Below are positions 1-8,271 of a DNA stretch of 64,000 nt, piece by piece. Within the stretch, counting starts at the first letter, position 1, and each line of letters starts with the position of its first letter. The DNA comes from an uncultured Collinsella sp. (GTDB lineage Bacteria > Actinomycetota > Coriobacteriia > Coriobacteriales > Coriobacteriaceae): positions 47,868 through 111,867 of the forward strand of contig CAJJTG010000002.1 in assembly GCA_905194675.1 (NCBI GenBank), written 5' to 3'. The notes beneath the pieces were generated by a model. The model worked only from the letters and a program-made list of their open reading frames with translations, made no database searches and was not told the origin of the DNA. A program made the translations under genes and the position numbers.

Positions 1-1
1 G

Positions 2-562
2 GACGACTGGGAGAGCCCGACGCTGGGCGCCTGGGGCCTTGGCTGGGAGGTCTGGCTCAACGGCATGGAGGTCACGCAGTTTACGTACTTCCAGCAGGTG
101 GGCGGTATCGAGGTCGACCCCGTGCCCGTTGAGATCACCTATGGCCTGGAGCGTATCGCCATGTACGCTCAGGGCGTCAACTCGGTCTACGATCTGGTGT
201 GGAGCTATCTGCCCGACGGCACGCCCATGACCTACGGCGACGTGTTCCTCGAGAACGAGCGCGAGTTCAGTGCCTATAACTTTGAGGTCGCCAACGTCGA
301 GATGATGCGTCAGAAGTTTGACGACTACGAGGCCGAGTGCCATTCCTGCCTGGAGCGCAAGCTGCCGTTGCCGGCGTACGACTGTGTCATGAAGTGCAGC
401 CACGCCTTCAACCTGCTCGATGCCCGCGGCGCCCTGTCCGCGGTCGAGCGTGCCAACTACATCCTGCGCGTCCGCGCCGTCGCCAAGGCGTGCTGCGAGG
501 CCTACATGGCCGAGGTCGCCGGAGTCAACGAGAATGCCGACCAGGAAGGCGAGGTGGCGTAA
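2..562 (+). CDS. glyQ: Glycyl-tRNA synthetase alpha subunit (5' partial)
   Basis: C-terminal part of the alpha subunit of the heterotetrameric glycyl-tRNA synthetase, which attaches glycine to tRNA-Gly in the cytoplasm. The reading frame is open from base 2 and begins with [18 protein letters not shown], a highly conserved GlyQ segment, followed by [11 protein letters not shown] and the [12 protein letters not shown] block of the class II catalytic core. The start codon lies left of the window; roughly 186 residues are present. The stop (TAA at 560-562) is 3 nt before the glyS ATG, so the two subunits are almost certainly co-translated. Most Actinobacteria are thought to use the single-chain dimeric enzyme, so the alpha2beta2 type is a lineage hint. 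Confidence 0.97.
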   Translation, partial: DDWESPTLGAWGLGWEVWLNGMEVTQFTYFQQVGGIEVDPVPVEITYGLERIAMYAQGVNSVYDLVWSYLPDGTPMTYGDVFLENEREFSAYNFEVANVEMMRQKFDDYEAECHSCLERKLPLPAYDCVMKCSHAFNLLDARGALSAVERANYILRVRAVAKACCEAYMAEVAGVNENADQEGEVA

Positions 563-565
563 GCC

Positions 566-2662
566 ATGGCAGACGCTAAGGATTTCCTGTTTGAGATCGG
601 TACGGAGGAAATGCCCTCTGCACCGCTGAACAATGCCGTCAAGCAGCTTGGCACCATGATCGCCAAGGGTCTCGACGAGGCCGGTCTGGCCCACGGCGAG
701 GTCCACGTGATCTCGAGCCCGCGTCGCCTGGCTGCGCTCGTTGCCGACGTTGCCACCGCTACCGATGAGGTTCACGAGGTCAAGCGTGGCCCCGCGGCAA
801 ACATTGCCTTTGATGCCGACGGCAACGCCACCAAGGCCGCCCAGGGCTTCGCCCGCAAGTGCGGTGTGGCTGCCGAGGACCTGGTCCGTCGCGAGGACAC
901 TGACGGTCGTGAGTACGTCTTTGCCGAGAAGAACATTCCCTCCGCACCGGCTACCCCGATCCTGACGGCCCTGTGCGAGAAGACCATCGCTGGCCTGCAG
1001 TGGCCCAACTACCGCTCCCAGCGCTGGGGTCACGAGCATGCGACCTTTGTTCGTCCGGTTCGTTGGATCTGCTGCCTTCTGGGCGAGGATGTTGTGCCCG
1101 TGTCTTTTGCCGACGTGACGAGTGGCAACACCACGCGCGGTCATCGCGTACTTGGCCCCGGTGACCATGTGGTTGCCAGCCCCGCCGTCTACGAGCAGGT
1201 GCTCGAGGACGCCGGCGTGCTTTCTGCCGAGCGCCGTCGCGAGGCGATTCTCGCCGGTATCGCCGAGGTCGAGGCTGCCCGTCCCGGCTGCCATGTCGAT
1301 ACGCCCAAGAAGGTCTTCGAGGAGGTTATCAACCTCTGCGAGTGGCCGACGGTGCTCGTCGGTACCTTCGATGAGGAGTTCCTCAAGGTCCCGCACGAGA
1401 TCATCTGCGAGTCCATGCTCACCAACCAGCGCTACTTCCCGATCTATGACGGCGAGGGCAAGCTGACGCGTGAGTTCGTGGTCGTCTCCAACAGCAAGCC
1501 CGAGAATGCCGAGCGCGTGATCGACGGCAACGAGCGCGTCGTGCGCGCCCGTCTGGACGACGCCAAGTTCTTCTACGAGGAGGACCTGAAGATCTCCCTC
1601 GACGAGTTCCGCGAGCGTCTGGCCAAGGTCGCCTTCCAGGAGAAGCTCGGTAGCGTGCTCGCCAAGTCCGAGCGTATTGAGCAGCTCGCGCTTGCTATTG
1701 CCCGCGAGGCTCATTTGGGCGCCCATCTTGCCGCCGACGCCGCTCGCGCCGCTCACCTGTGCAAGGCCGACCTGGTGTCTAACGCCGTCGTCGAGTTCAC
1801 GAGCCAGCAGGGCGTGATGGGCGGTTATTACGCGACCGCGATGGGGGAGAACGACGAGGTCGCCCATGCTATTCGCGATCACTATCGTCCCCGTTTTGCC
1901 GGTGACGAGCTGCCCGAGGGCACCGCTGGCTGCATCGTGGCCTGCGCCGACAAGCTCGATACCATCGCCGGTATCTTTGCCATCGACGAGCCCCCGACCG
2001 GCTCCTCCGACCCCTACGCGCTGCGTCGTGCCGCTATCGGCATTATCAACATCCTGCGCGACCGTCTGCCGATCGATCCCACGTCGCTCATCGACTTTGC
2101 GCTCGAGCTCTATAGCGAGCAGGGCATTGAGTTCGACGCCGCCGAGGTCGCCCAGCAGGTTCGTGACTTCTTCCATGGCCGCCTGGTGAGCATGGCCCGC
2201 GACGAAAAGATCCCGGCCGATACCGTTGCCGCCGTCTCCGCGGTGCACATTATCGCCCCGTCCGTCTTCTTCGCCCGCTGCGCCGCCCTCGACGAGGCCC
2301 GCAAGAACGACGCTGAGACGTTCGACAACCTGGCGACCGCCTATGCCCGCGCCGCGCATATCTCCAAGCCCGAGCTTGGTGCGGAGTATGACCGCAGCCT
2401 GATGGGCGAGGTTGAGCTCGCGCTCGCCGACGCCTCCGAGGCCGCTCAGACCGCTGTCGATGCCGCCCTTGCTGCCGAGGACTACCCGGCCGCATTTGCC
2501 GCCCTCGCCGCCCTGCGCGCGCCCATCGACCGTTTCTTCGATGAGGTCATGGTCATGGACAAGGACGAGCAGCTTCGCGATAATCGCCTTAAGCTGCTCA
2601 ACCGCTTCGAGGCCGTTTTCTCCGGCATCGCCAACATCGGTGAGCTTGCCCGCAAAAAGTAA
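566..2662 (+). CDS. glyS: Glycyl-tRNA synthetase beta subunit
   Basis: Beta subunit (698 aa, usual length) of the alpha2beta2 glycyl-tRNA synthetase, needed for tRNA recognition and full activity. Family blocks visible include LFEIGTEEMPSAPL at the N-terminus, WPKxx-like SQRWGHEHATFVRPVRW near residue 150, the HD-type segment around GVMGGYYATAMGENDEVAHAI (about residue 415), and a C-terminal anticodon-binding-like region ending NRLKLLNRFEAVFSGIANIGELA. It starts at ATG 566, three bases after glyQ stops. The gene after it, 34 bp downstream, encodes the PPDK regulator, so readthrough transcription is likely. Confidence 0.97.
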   Translation: MADAKDFLFEIGTEEMPSAPLNNAVKQLGTMIAKGLDEAGLAHGEVHVISSPRRLAALVADVATATDEVHEVKRGPAANIAFDADGNATKAAQGFARKCGVAAEDLVRREDTDGREYVFAEKNIPSAPATPILTALCEKTIAGLQWPNYRSQRWGHEHATFVRPVRWICCLLGEDVVPVSFADVTSGNTTRGHRVLGPGDHVVASPAVYEQVLEDAGVLSAERRREAILAGIAEVEAARPGCHVDTPKKVFEEVINLCEWPTVLVGTFDEEFLKVPHEIICESMLTNQRYFPIYDGEGKLTREFVVVSNSKPENAERVIDGNERVVRARLDDAKFFYEEDLKISLDEFRERLAKVAFQEKLGSVLAKSERIEQLALAIAREAHLGAHLAADAARAAHLCKADLVSNAVVEFTSQQGVMGGYYATAMGENDEVAHAIRDHYRPRFAGDELPEGTAGCIVACADKLDTIAGIFAIDEPPTGSSDPYALRRAAIGIINILRDRLPIDPTSLIDFALELYSEQGIEFDAAEVAQQVRDFFHGRLVSMARDEKIPADTVAAVSAVHIIAPSVFFARCAALDEARKNDAETFDNLATAYARAAHISKPELGAEYDRSLMGEVELALADASEAAQTAVDAALAAEDYPAAFAALAALRAPIDRFFDEVMVMDKDEQLRDNRLKLLNRFEAVFSGIANIGELARKK

Positions 2663-2696
2663 GCCAGCCTGCGCATAAGCGCAAAAGGAGCCCCGC

Positions 2697-3572
2697 ATGG
2701 ATTGCCCGGTCACCGCTCGTCCCACCGTTATCGTTATCTCCGACTCGCTCGGCGATACCGCTTGTGAGGTGGTGCTTGCGGCGTCCGGGCAATTTGATGT
2801 AGGGGCTTTTCGCGTTTTGCGCCTGCCTAAGGTGACCTCCGTGGAGCAGGTCAAGTCATTTGTGGGGCCGCGCGTCGATGCCGACCATCGCGATATCGCC
2901 GTGTTCCATACCATCGTCGACCCGGCCCTTCGTGCTCGCGTGCTCGACTACTTGGGCATGCTGCACATTCGCTCGGTCGACCTGATCGGTCCGACGCTCG
3001 CCGTGCTGTCTTCGCTCGTCGGCGTGCCGCCCAAGGGTGTGGCGGGCGTGATTCACAAGACCGACGATCGGTATTTCCATCGTATCGAGGCCATGGAGTA
3101 TTTCGTTGAGCACGATGACGGTCGTGGTTGCGACGATCTGTCGGGTGCCGATATCGTGCTGCTGGGTGTGTCGCGTACATCCAAGACGCCGCTGTCGATG
3201 TATTTAGCATATCAGGGCTACAAGGTCGCCAATGTCCCACTGGCGCATGGCATGGAGCCGCCGAAGTCGATTTACGAGGTTGACCCGATGCGGTTGTTTG
3301 GTCTGATCTCGACCGTTGACGTTATTTCTGAGATTCGCGATAGCCGCTTGGGCGATGACTACGCTCGTGCCGTTGCCGGCTCCTATGCCGAGCCTGAGAG
3401 CGTGCGCAGCGAACTTGAGGAAGCTCGCGCTCTCATGAAGCGCTTAGGCTGCTTTGTTGTGCGTACCGACGGCAAAGCCATTGAGGAAAGCGCTGCCGAG
3501 ATCATTGCTCACCTCGAAGAGATTCAAGAGGCAAGAGCCCGCCGTGCCGCCCGCCGCGCTCAACAAAAGTAG
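2697..3572 (+). CDS. Pyruvate, phosphate dikinase regulatory protein (PPSR/DUF299)
   Basis: Bifunctional serine/threonine kinase and phosphorylase of the PPSR family (291 aa), which switches pyruvate phosphate dikinase off by ADP-dependent phosphorylation of an active-site threonine and on by Pi-dependent dephosphorylation. The signature P-loop GVSRTSKT is at residues 157-164, and the family-typical start VIVISDSLGDTACEV and the HKTDDRYFHRIEAMEY block (about 120-135) are intact. The C-terminus is basic and alanine-rich. Its presumed substrate PPDK is the next gene, 326 bp downstream, which supports PPDK rather than PEP synthase as the target. The ATG at 2697 is preceded by AAAGGAG. Confidence 0.95.
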   Translation: MDCPVTARPTVIVISDSLGDTACEVVLAASGQFDVGAFRVLRLPKVTSVEQVKSFVGPRVDADHRDIAVFHTIVDPALRARVLDYLGMLHIRSVDLIGPTLAVLSSLVGVPPKGVAGVIHKTDDRYFHRIEAMEYFVEHDDGRGCDDLSGADIVLLGVSRTSKTPLSMYLAYQGYKVANVPLAHGMEPPKSIYEVDPMRLFGLISTVDVISEIRDSRLGDDYARAVAGSYAEPESVRSELEEARALMKRLGCFVVRTDGKAIEESAAEIIAHLEEIQEARARRAARRAQQK

Positions 3573-3619
3573 CTCACTTGGGACAAGGTTGTTTGGGTAG
3601 CTAATTTGGGACGGGGCTC
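3572..3619 (+). repeat. Tandem REP-like repeats (TTGGGAC family)
   Basis: Two imperfect copies of a short motif immediately after the PPSR gene: GCTCACTTGGGACAAGG at 3572-3588 and GCTAATTTGGGACGGGG from 3600. They resemble the pair at the left end of the RAYT locus (27653-27676 and 27685-27704), also spaced about 30 bp. This suggests a degenerate REP family dispersed by that transposase; the link is inference from sequence similarity. Confidence 0.5.
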
Positions 3620-3898
3620 TTTTAGCTAACCAAAGAGAATACTTGGAATTAATGCTGATAAATGGTAAAGCGATTTAGCAAAAACATCGCATCCGACCTG
3701 CACTTTCCTTGTAGTGGTATCTTCATAAGGTAACCACCTTTACCTACCGTTTACCGCCGGTTTTAGCACGTTTACCAAACCGCGCACCCTCTGCTCAAGC
3801 CTGTCCAAAACCCGCCGTATAGTTCCCTCACGGCCCGCATCCGGCGGGTCGATTCGTTACCACGGTCGTGCGCGTAAGCGCATGGAAGGGGAAGTATC
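3620..3898 (+). promoter_or_regulatory. ppdK upstream region with repeated TTTACC motifs
   Basis: Non-coding stretch in front of ppdK. TTTACC occurs at 3739-3744, 3750-3755 and 3771-3776, spaced 11 and 21 bp (one and two helical turns), and its complement GGTAAA at 3664-3669; a GGTAACC also lies at 3729-3735. This phased arrangement looks like a regulator array. A possible -10, TATAGT at 3818-3823, lacks a convincing -35. The ribosome-binding site GGAAGGGGAAG precedes the GTG start at 3899. No gene was seen here. Confidence 0.4.
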
Positions 3899-6649
3899 GT
3901 GAGCGATTGCAAGAGGGTTTACCGTTTTGGAACCGACGCCCAGGGCACCTGTGTCACTGAGGGCGACAAATCCATGAACTTCGTGCTTGGCGGCAAAGGC
4001 GCAAACCTTGCCGAGATGAGCCGCATCAGTCTGCCGGTTCCCGGTGGCTTTACCATTACCTGCCAGACCTGTGTCGAGTACTCCGGTGCCGGCAACGTCT
4101 GGCCCGAAGGCGCACTCGATGAGATCGTTGCCGCCGAGGCGGACCTCGAGGCCCGTTGCGGCAAGAAACTCGGCGATGCCTCCGATCCGCTGCTCGTGTC
4201 GGTTCGCTCGGGCGCTCCGTTCTCCATGCCCGGCATGATGGACACGGTCCTCAACCTGGGCCTCAACGACGATTCCGTCCAGGGCCTTATCGCGCAGACG
4301 CAGAACCCGCGCTTTGCCTGGGACAGCTACCGTCGCTTTATCCAGATGTTCTCCAACGTCGTCATGGGCGTCGACGCCGACCTATTCGAGAACGCTCTGA
4401 CCCAGGCCCGCCTGGTCGCCGGCGTTCGCGTCGATTCCGAGCTTTCGGCCGAGGACCTGCAGGAGCTTGTCGAGACGTTCAAGGGTATTTTCTCCGATAA
4501 CGTCGAGGCGACCCTGTATCCCGAGCTTGAGGTTGCCGACGGCAAGCCCGTCTTCCCGCATGATCCGGAGCTCCAGTTGCGCCTTGCCATCCAGGCCGTC
4601 TTTGGCAGCTGGATGAACGAGCGTGCCTGCATTTACCGCAAACAGCACGGCATTTCCGACGAGCTCGGCACCGCCGTCAACGTCCAGGCCATGGCCTTTG
4701 GCAACAAGGGCGAGACCTCTGCGACCGGCGTCGCCTTTACGCGCAACCCGGCCGACGGCACCAAGGAGTTCTATGGCGACTTTTTGGTGAATGCCCAGGG
4801 CGAGGACGTCGTCGCCGGCATCCGAAACACCGAGCCCATCGCCGACCTCAAGACCACCTCGGGCCTCGAGTCCGCAGGCGAGGAGCTCGAGCGCGTGTTC
4901 CTGACGCTCGAGGATCATTACCGCGATATGTGCGATATCGAGTTTACCATCGAGCAGGGCAAGCTCTGGATGCTCCAGACCCGCGTGGGCAAGCGCACCG
5001 CCACTGCCGCCCTGCGCATTGCTATCGAAATGGTCGAGGAGGGCCTCATCACCCGCGAGGAGGCTGTGAGCCGCATCGATCCCGCGCAGCTCGACCAGCT
5101 CCTGCACCCGCAGTTCGACGCCTCCAAGAAGTACGAGGCCCTGGCCAGCGGCCTTAACGCCAGCCCTGGTGCCGCCGTGGGCGAGGTCGTGTTCTCGAGT
5201 GATGACGCCGTCGCGCGCGCCAACGAGGGCCACAAGGTCATTCTGGTCCGCTGGGAGACCAACCCCGACGACCTGAAGGGCATGGTCGCCGCCGAGGGCA
5301 TCCTGACCAGCCACGGTGGCAAGACGAGCCATGCCGCCGTTATCGCCCGCGGCATGGGTACGCCCTGCGTTTGCGGCGTTGAGCGCTTCCACATTGACGC
5401 GGCAGAGAAGGTCGTGCGCATCGAGGGCAGCGACCGCGTGCTGCGCGAGGGCGATGTCATCTCCATCGACGGCACCCAGGGTATCGTCGTCGACGGCGCG
5501 GTTGACCTGGTCTCTGCAGAGCTCACCGGCGACCTGGACACCATCCTGTCTTGGGCCGATGAGATCCGTTTGGACGAGACCGACGGTCACGCCAACCACG
5601 TGCGCGTCAACGCCGACAACCCCGAGGATGCCGAGCTCGCGCTCGAGTTTGGCGCCGAGGCCATCGGTCTATGCCGCACCGAGCACATGTTCCTGGGCGA
5701 TCGCAAGAACATCATCCAGAGCTTTATCCTGTCTGACGATGAGGCCGTGAAGCAGCAGGCCCTGGCCGACTTGCTCAAGGTTCAGACCGAGGACTTCCTG
5801 GCGATGTTCAAGACCATGTCCGGTCGCGATGTGGTCGTCCGCCTGCTCGATCCGCCGCTTCATGAGTTCCTTGATAATCCTCGCGAGCTCGAGGTCGCCA
5901 TCACCAAGAAGGAGGCCGCCGGCGCTCCCGAGGAGGAGCTCACTGCCCTGCGCGCCCGCCTGCGTCGCATCGACGGCATGGTCGAGTCCAACCCCATGCT
6001 GGGCTTGCGCGGCGTGCGCCTGTCCGTCGTCTTTGGCGATCTGCCGCTCATGCAGGTTCGCGCCGTCGCCACGGCCGCTGCCCGCCTTATCAAGGAGGGT
6101 GTCGACCCGCGCCCCGAGATCATGGTTCCGCTCGTTTCCATCACGGCCGAGCATGTCCAGACCCGCGAGGTCATTGAGCGCGTAATCGCCGAGGTTTCCG
6201 CCGAAGAGGGCGTCGGGCTCAATATTCCCGTGGGCACGATGCTCGAGCTGCCGCGTGCCTGCATGGTCGCTGACGAGATCGCCCATCATGCCGACTTCTT
6301 CTGCTTTGGCACCAACGACCTCACCCAGACGACCTTTGGCTTCTCGCGCGATGACGCCGAGGCCAAGTTCATCCCGCTGTACATGCATAAAAAGATCCTG
6401 AAAGACAACCCCTTCGAGACCATCGACGCGGCGGTGCTGGAGCTCGTGCGCCTGGCCGTCGAGAAGGGCCGCGCCACCAATCCCGACATGCACTTTGGCG
6501 TGTGCGGCGAGCACGGCGGCGACCCCAAGTCCATCAAGGGCCTGTTTAACGTGGCCGACGTAGACTACGTGTCCTGCTCGCCCTATCGCGTGCCCCTCGC
6601 GCGCCTGGCTGCCGCCCAGGCCAAGCTCGAGGCCAAGCGCAACGCCTAA
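3899..6649 (+). CDS. ppdK: Pyruvate, phosphate dikinase
   Basis: Interconverts pyruvate, ATP and Pi with phosphoenolpyruvate, AMP and PPi; in fermentative bacteria it is often glycolytic with PPi. The 916-aa product has the N-terminal ATP-grasp domain (FVLGGKGANLAEMS, VSVRSGAPFSMPGMMDTVLN), the swivelling phosphohistidine domain with GGKTSHAAVIARG (catalytic His478, regulatory Thr476 two residues before it) and the C-terminal PEP/pyruvate TIM barrel with the proton-donor Cys in HFGVCGEHGGDP. The GTG start is chosen because GGAAGGGGAAG lies just upstream and the usual short N-terminus is retained. The PPSR regulator directly upstream targets the Thr in this motif. Confidence 0.98.
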   Translation: MSDCKRVYRFGTDAQGTCVTEGDKSMNFVLGGKGANLAEMSRISLPVPGGFTITCQTCVEYSGAGNVWPEGALDEIVAAEADLEARCGKKLGDASDPLLVSVRSGAPFSMPGMMDTVLNLGLNDDSVQGLIAQTQNPRFAWDSYRRFIQMFSNVVMGVDADLFENALTQARLVAGVRVDSELSAEDLQELVETFKGIFSDNVEATLYPELEVADGKPVFPHDPELQLRLAIQAVFGSWMNERACIYRKQHGISDELGTAVNVQAMAFGNKGETSATGVAFTRNPADGTKEFYGDFLVNAQGEDVVAGIRNTEPIADLKTTSGLESAGEELERVFLTLEDHYRDMCDIEFTIEQGKLWMLQTRVGKRTATAALRIAIEMVEEGLITREEAVSRIDPAQLDQLLHPQFDASKKYEALASGLNASPGAAVGEVVFSSDDAVARANEGHKVILVRWETNPDDLKGMVAAEGILTSHGGKTSHAAVIARGMGTPCVCGVERFHIDAAEKVVRIEGSDRVLREGDVISIDGTQGIVVDGAVDLVSAELTGDLDTILSWADEIRLDETDGHANHVRVNADNPEDAELALEFGAEAIGLCRTEHMFLGDRKNIIQSFILSDDEAVKQQALADLLKVQTEDFLAMFKTMSGRDVVVRLLDPPLHEFLDNPRELEVAITKKEAAGAPEEELTALRARLRRIDGMVESNPMLGLRGVRLSVVFGDLPLMQVRAVATAAARLIKEGVDPRPEIMVPLVSITAEHVQTREVIERVIAEVSAEEGVGLNIPVGTMLELPRACMVADEIAHHADFFCFGTNDLTQTTFGFSRDDAEAKFIPLYMHKKILKDNPFETIDAAVLELVRLAVEKGRATNPDMHFGVCGEHGGDPKSIKGLFNVADVDYVSCSPYRVPLARLAAAQAKLEAKRNA

Positions 6650-6687
6650 CGTTTTGGGTGTAGACGCCTAGTGTAGCCCCCCTCATG

Positions 6688-6715
6688 CCGCCCGTCTCAT
6701 TCGCGAGGCGGGCGG
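6688..6715 (+). terminator. Hairpin after ppdK
   Basis: An 11-bp G+C-rich stem, CCGCCCGTCTC (6688-6698) with GAGGCGGGCGG (6705-6715), one G-T pair, six-base loop. The following TTATCATG is a poor U-tract, so termination may be incomplete or factor-assisted. Confidence 0.55.
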
Positions 6716-6761
6716 TTATCATGTGCGGGTTTTGTCTTTTTGTCTGCGTAAAAAATTGTTC

Positions 6762-6858
6762 TTGCAGCAGAAACCCGCGCGTGTATACTCGAATACGTTT
6801 GTTCAACTACGTGCCGGCCAAGGTGGTACGGCACCTCTAGAAGAGTAAGGAATTGCAC
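6762..6858 (+). promoter_or_regulatory. rplS promoter and leader
   Basis: The -10 TATACT (6784-6789) lies 16 bp from a weak -35 TTGCAG (6762-6767). The transcribed leader of about 60 nt contains the pair GTGCCG (6811-6816)/CGGCAC (6829-6834), a possible leader hairpin in front of rplS. Confidence 0.55.
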
Positions 6859-7200
6859 ATGGATTACATCCGCGCAATCGAGCGTCAGCAGATCCGCGAG
6901 GACATTCCTCAGGTTCGCGTCGCCGACAACGTCAAGGTTCACTACCGCATTAAGGAAGGCGACCGCGAGCGCATTCAGGTCTTCCAGGGCGACGTCATCC
7001 GCATGGCCGGCGCCGGTGCCCGCGAGACCTTCACCGTCCGCAAGATGTCCTTCGGTGTCGGTGTTGAGCGTACCTTCCCGCTTCACAGCCCCAAGATCGC
7101 CAAGCTCGAGGTCGTTCGTCATGGTCGCGTCCGTCGCGCCAAGCTGTACTACCTCCGCGACAAGGTGGGCAAGGCTGCTCGCATCCCCGAGAAGCGCTAA
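6859..7200 (+). CDS. rplS: 50S ribosomal protein L19
   Basis: Large-subunit protein bL19, at the 30S/50S interface. The 113-residue product begins [18 protein letters not shown] and carries the family core [29 protein letters not shown] and [31 protein letters not shown] 6859 is preferred over the in-frame TTG at 6853, which would overlap the ribosome-binding site GTAAGGA. It is flanked by its own promoter and a strong terminator, so it is probably monocistronic; trmD and rimM, often its neighbours, are not here. Confidence 0.97.
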   Translation: MDYIRAIERQQIREDIPQVRVADNVKVHYRIKEGDRERIQVFQGDVIRMAGAGARETFTVRKMSFGVGVERTFPLHSPKIAKLEVVRHGRVRRAKLYYLRDKVGKAARIPEKR

Positions 7201-7234
7201 GAAGATCGCAGCGTCTGTCCACTCGTTTGGACAC

Positions 7235-7265
7235 AAGGGTCACCTTCGGGTGGCCCTTCTTTTTA
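7235..7265 (+). terminator. rplS terminator
   Basis: Ten-bp stem AAGGGTCACC (7235-7244)/GGTGGCCCTT (7249-7258) closed by a stable TTCG tetraloop and followed by CTTTTTA. Confidence 0.9.
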
Positions 7266-7293
7266 TCTGATTTGCATGCAAGGAGGGCCTGGT

Positions 7294-8082
7294 ATGGCCA
7301 ACATGACGAGCTCGGTTTCGGCATCGCAGGTTGCCGGTGAGTTGGCGAGCGCTACGTTTGAGGAGATTCCTGCCCTCGTGGAGCATTATCGCGAGGATCC
7401 GCGCCAGCAGGTGATCAAGGCTTGCGAGCGTGCCCTCAAACGCCATGCCAAAGAGCTTGCCGAGCGCGAGCGCGTCAACGGCATGTATCAGCTTATGCAT
7501 GAGCTCGGCGGTGATGGTGTGGTCGTGGGCGTCGACGAGGTGGGCCGTGGCTCGGTAGCGGGTCCCTTGACCGTGTGTGCCGTGTGTCTTCCGATGGAGC
7601 CGCGCATCTGGGGCATCAACGATTCCAAAAAGCTCACGCCCGCGCGCCGCGAGCTGCTCTCGGTGAAGATAGCCGAGGTGGCGACTGCCATCGGCTTTTG
7701 CCATATCGCTCCTGCGGATATCGATGAGATGGGCATGGCCCGTGCTATCCGTACTGCCGTTGCGGGCGCCGTGGCCGATACGGGACTTGAACCCGACTGC
7801 GTCCTCATGGATGGCAACCCCTTGGGCGCCGTTCCTAACGAGCGCGATGTGGTGAAGGGTGATGCCAAAATCGCCTGCATCGCCGCGGCGTCCATCATGG
7901 CCAAGGTCACGCGTGACGAGATGATGGTCGAGTACGACGCCGAGTATCCCGAGTACCATCTGGCCGAGTCGAAGGGCTACGCAAGCCCCGAGCACATCGA
8001 GGCCATTCGCAAACATGGACTTTGTCCACTGCACCGCGTGAGCTTTTGCGGAAACTTTCTGCAGACTGAGCGCCTTTTCTAG
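7294..8082 (+). CDS. rnhB: Ribonuclease HII
   Basis: Cleaves the RNA strand of RNA-DNA hybrids and removes misincorporated ribonucleotides. The catalytic signature GVDEVGRGSVAGPL (Asp, Glu of the metal site) is present, together with NDSKKLTPARRELL, the later Asp in LMDGNPLG, and KVTRDEMM. The product (262 aa) has the 70-80 residue N-terminal extension typical of Firmicutes-type RNase HII. ATG 7294 is chosen because AGGAGG (7281-7286) lies seven bases upstream; the in-frame ATG 7276 would precede that ribosome-binding site. Confidence 0.96.
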   Translation: MANMTSSVSASQVAGELASATFEEIPALVEHYREDPRQQVIKACERALKRHAKELAERERVNGMYQLMHELGGDGVVVGVDEVGRGSVAGPLTVCAVCLPMEPRIWGINDSKKLTPARRELLSVKIAEVATAIGFCHIAPADIDEMGMARAIRTAVAGAVADTGLEPDCVLMDGNPLGAVPNERDVVKGDAKIACIAAASIMAKVTRDEMMVEYDAEYPEYHLAESKGYASPEHIEAIRKHGLCPLHRVSFCGNFLQTERLF

Positions 8083-8083
8083 G

Positions 8084-8104
8084 TCAATTGTGGAGACAGG
8101 GACC
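8084..8104 (+). repeat. Possible degenerate REP-like repeat
   Basis: TCAATTGTGGAGACAGGGAC just after the rnhB stop resembles the TCATTGGGGACAG core of the repeats that bound the RAYT locus at 27.65-28.68 kb. A single imperfect copy, so the assignment is tentative. Confidence 0.3.
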
Positions 8105-8131
8105 TCAGGGGTTTTATAAACCTGCTGGTAG

Positions 8132-8173
8132 CGGGCCGTATGCAACACCATTGCTGCGTACGGCCCGTTTTTT
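8132..8173 (+). terminator. rnhB terminator
   Basis: Thirteen-bp stem CGGGCCGTATGCA (8132-8144) with TGCGTACGGCCCG (8155-8167), one wobble pair, followed directly by TTTTTT. It separates rnhB from the yraN operon, so that operon needs its own promoter in the next 90 bp. Confidence 0.92.
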
Positions 8174-8180
8174 GACGGCA

Positions 8181-8200
8181 TTTGGTCAGCTTTTGGTTTG
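8181..8200 (+). promoter_or_regulatory. Candidate competence box upstream of yraN-comM-dprA
   Basis: TTTGGTCAGC-TTTTGGTTTG, which contains TTTGGT twice 11 bp apart. The same 20 bp with one A-to-G change lies upstream of comEA-comEC-holA at 37517-37536. It sits between the rnhB terminator and the yraN ribosome-binding site (8261-8266), where the operon promoter must lie. It may be an activator site or part of an unusual promoter; the function is inferred from context. Confidence 0.55.
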
Positions 8201-8271
8201 CTTCCGGTACTTACCCGCATGAAAGGTGCCCTCATCATCGGGGCAATGCAGCGTGCGGGAAAGGAGACCCC

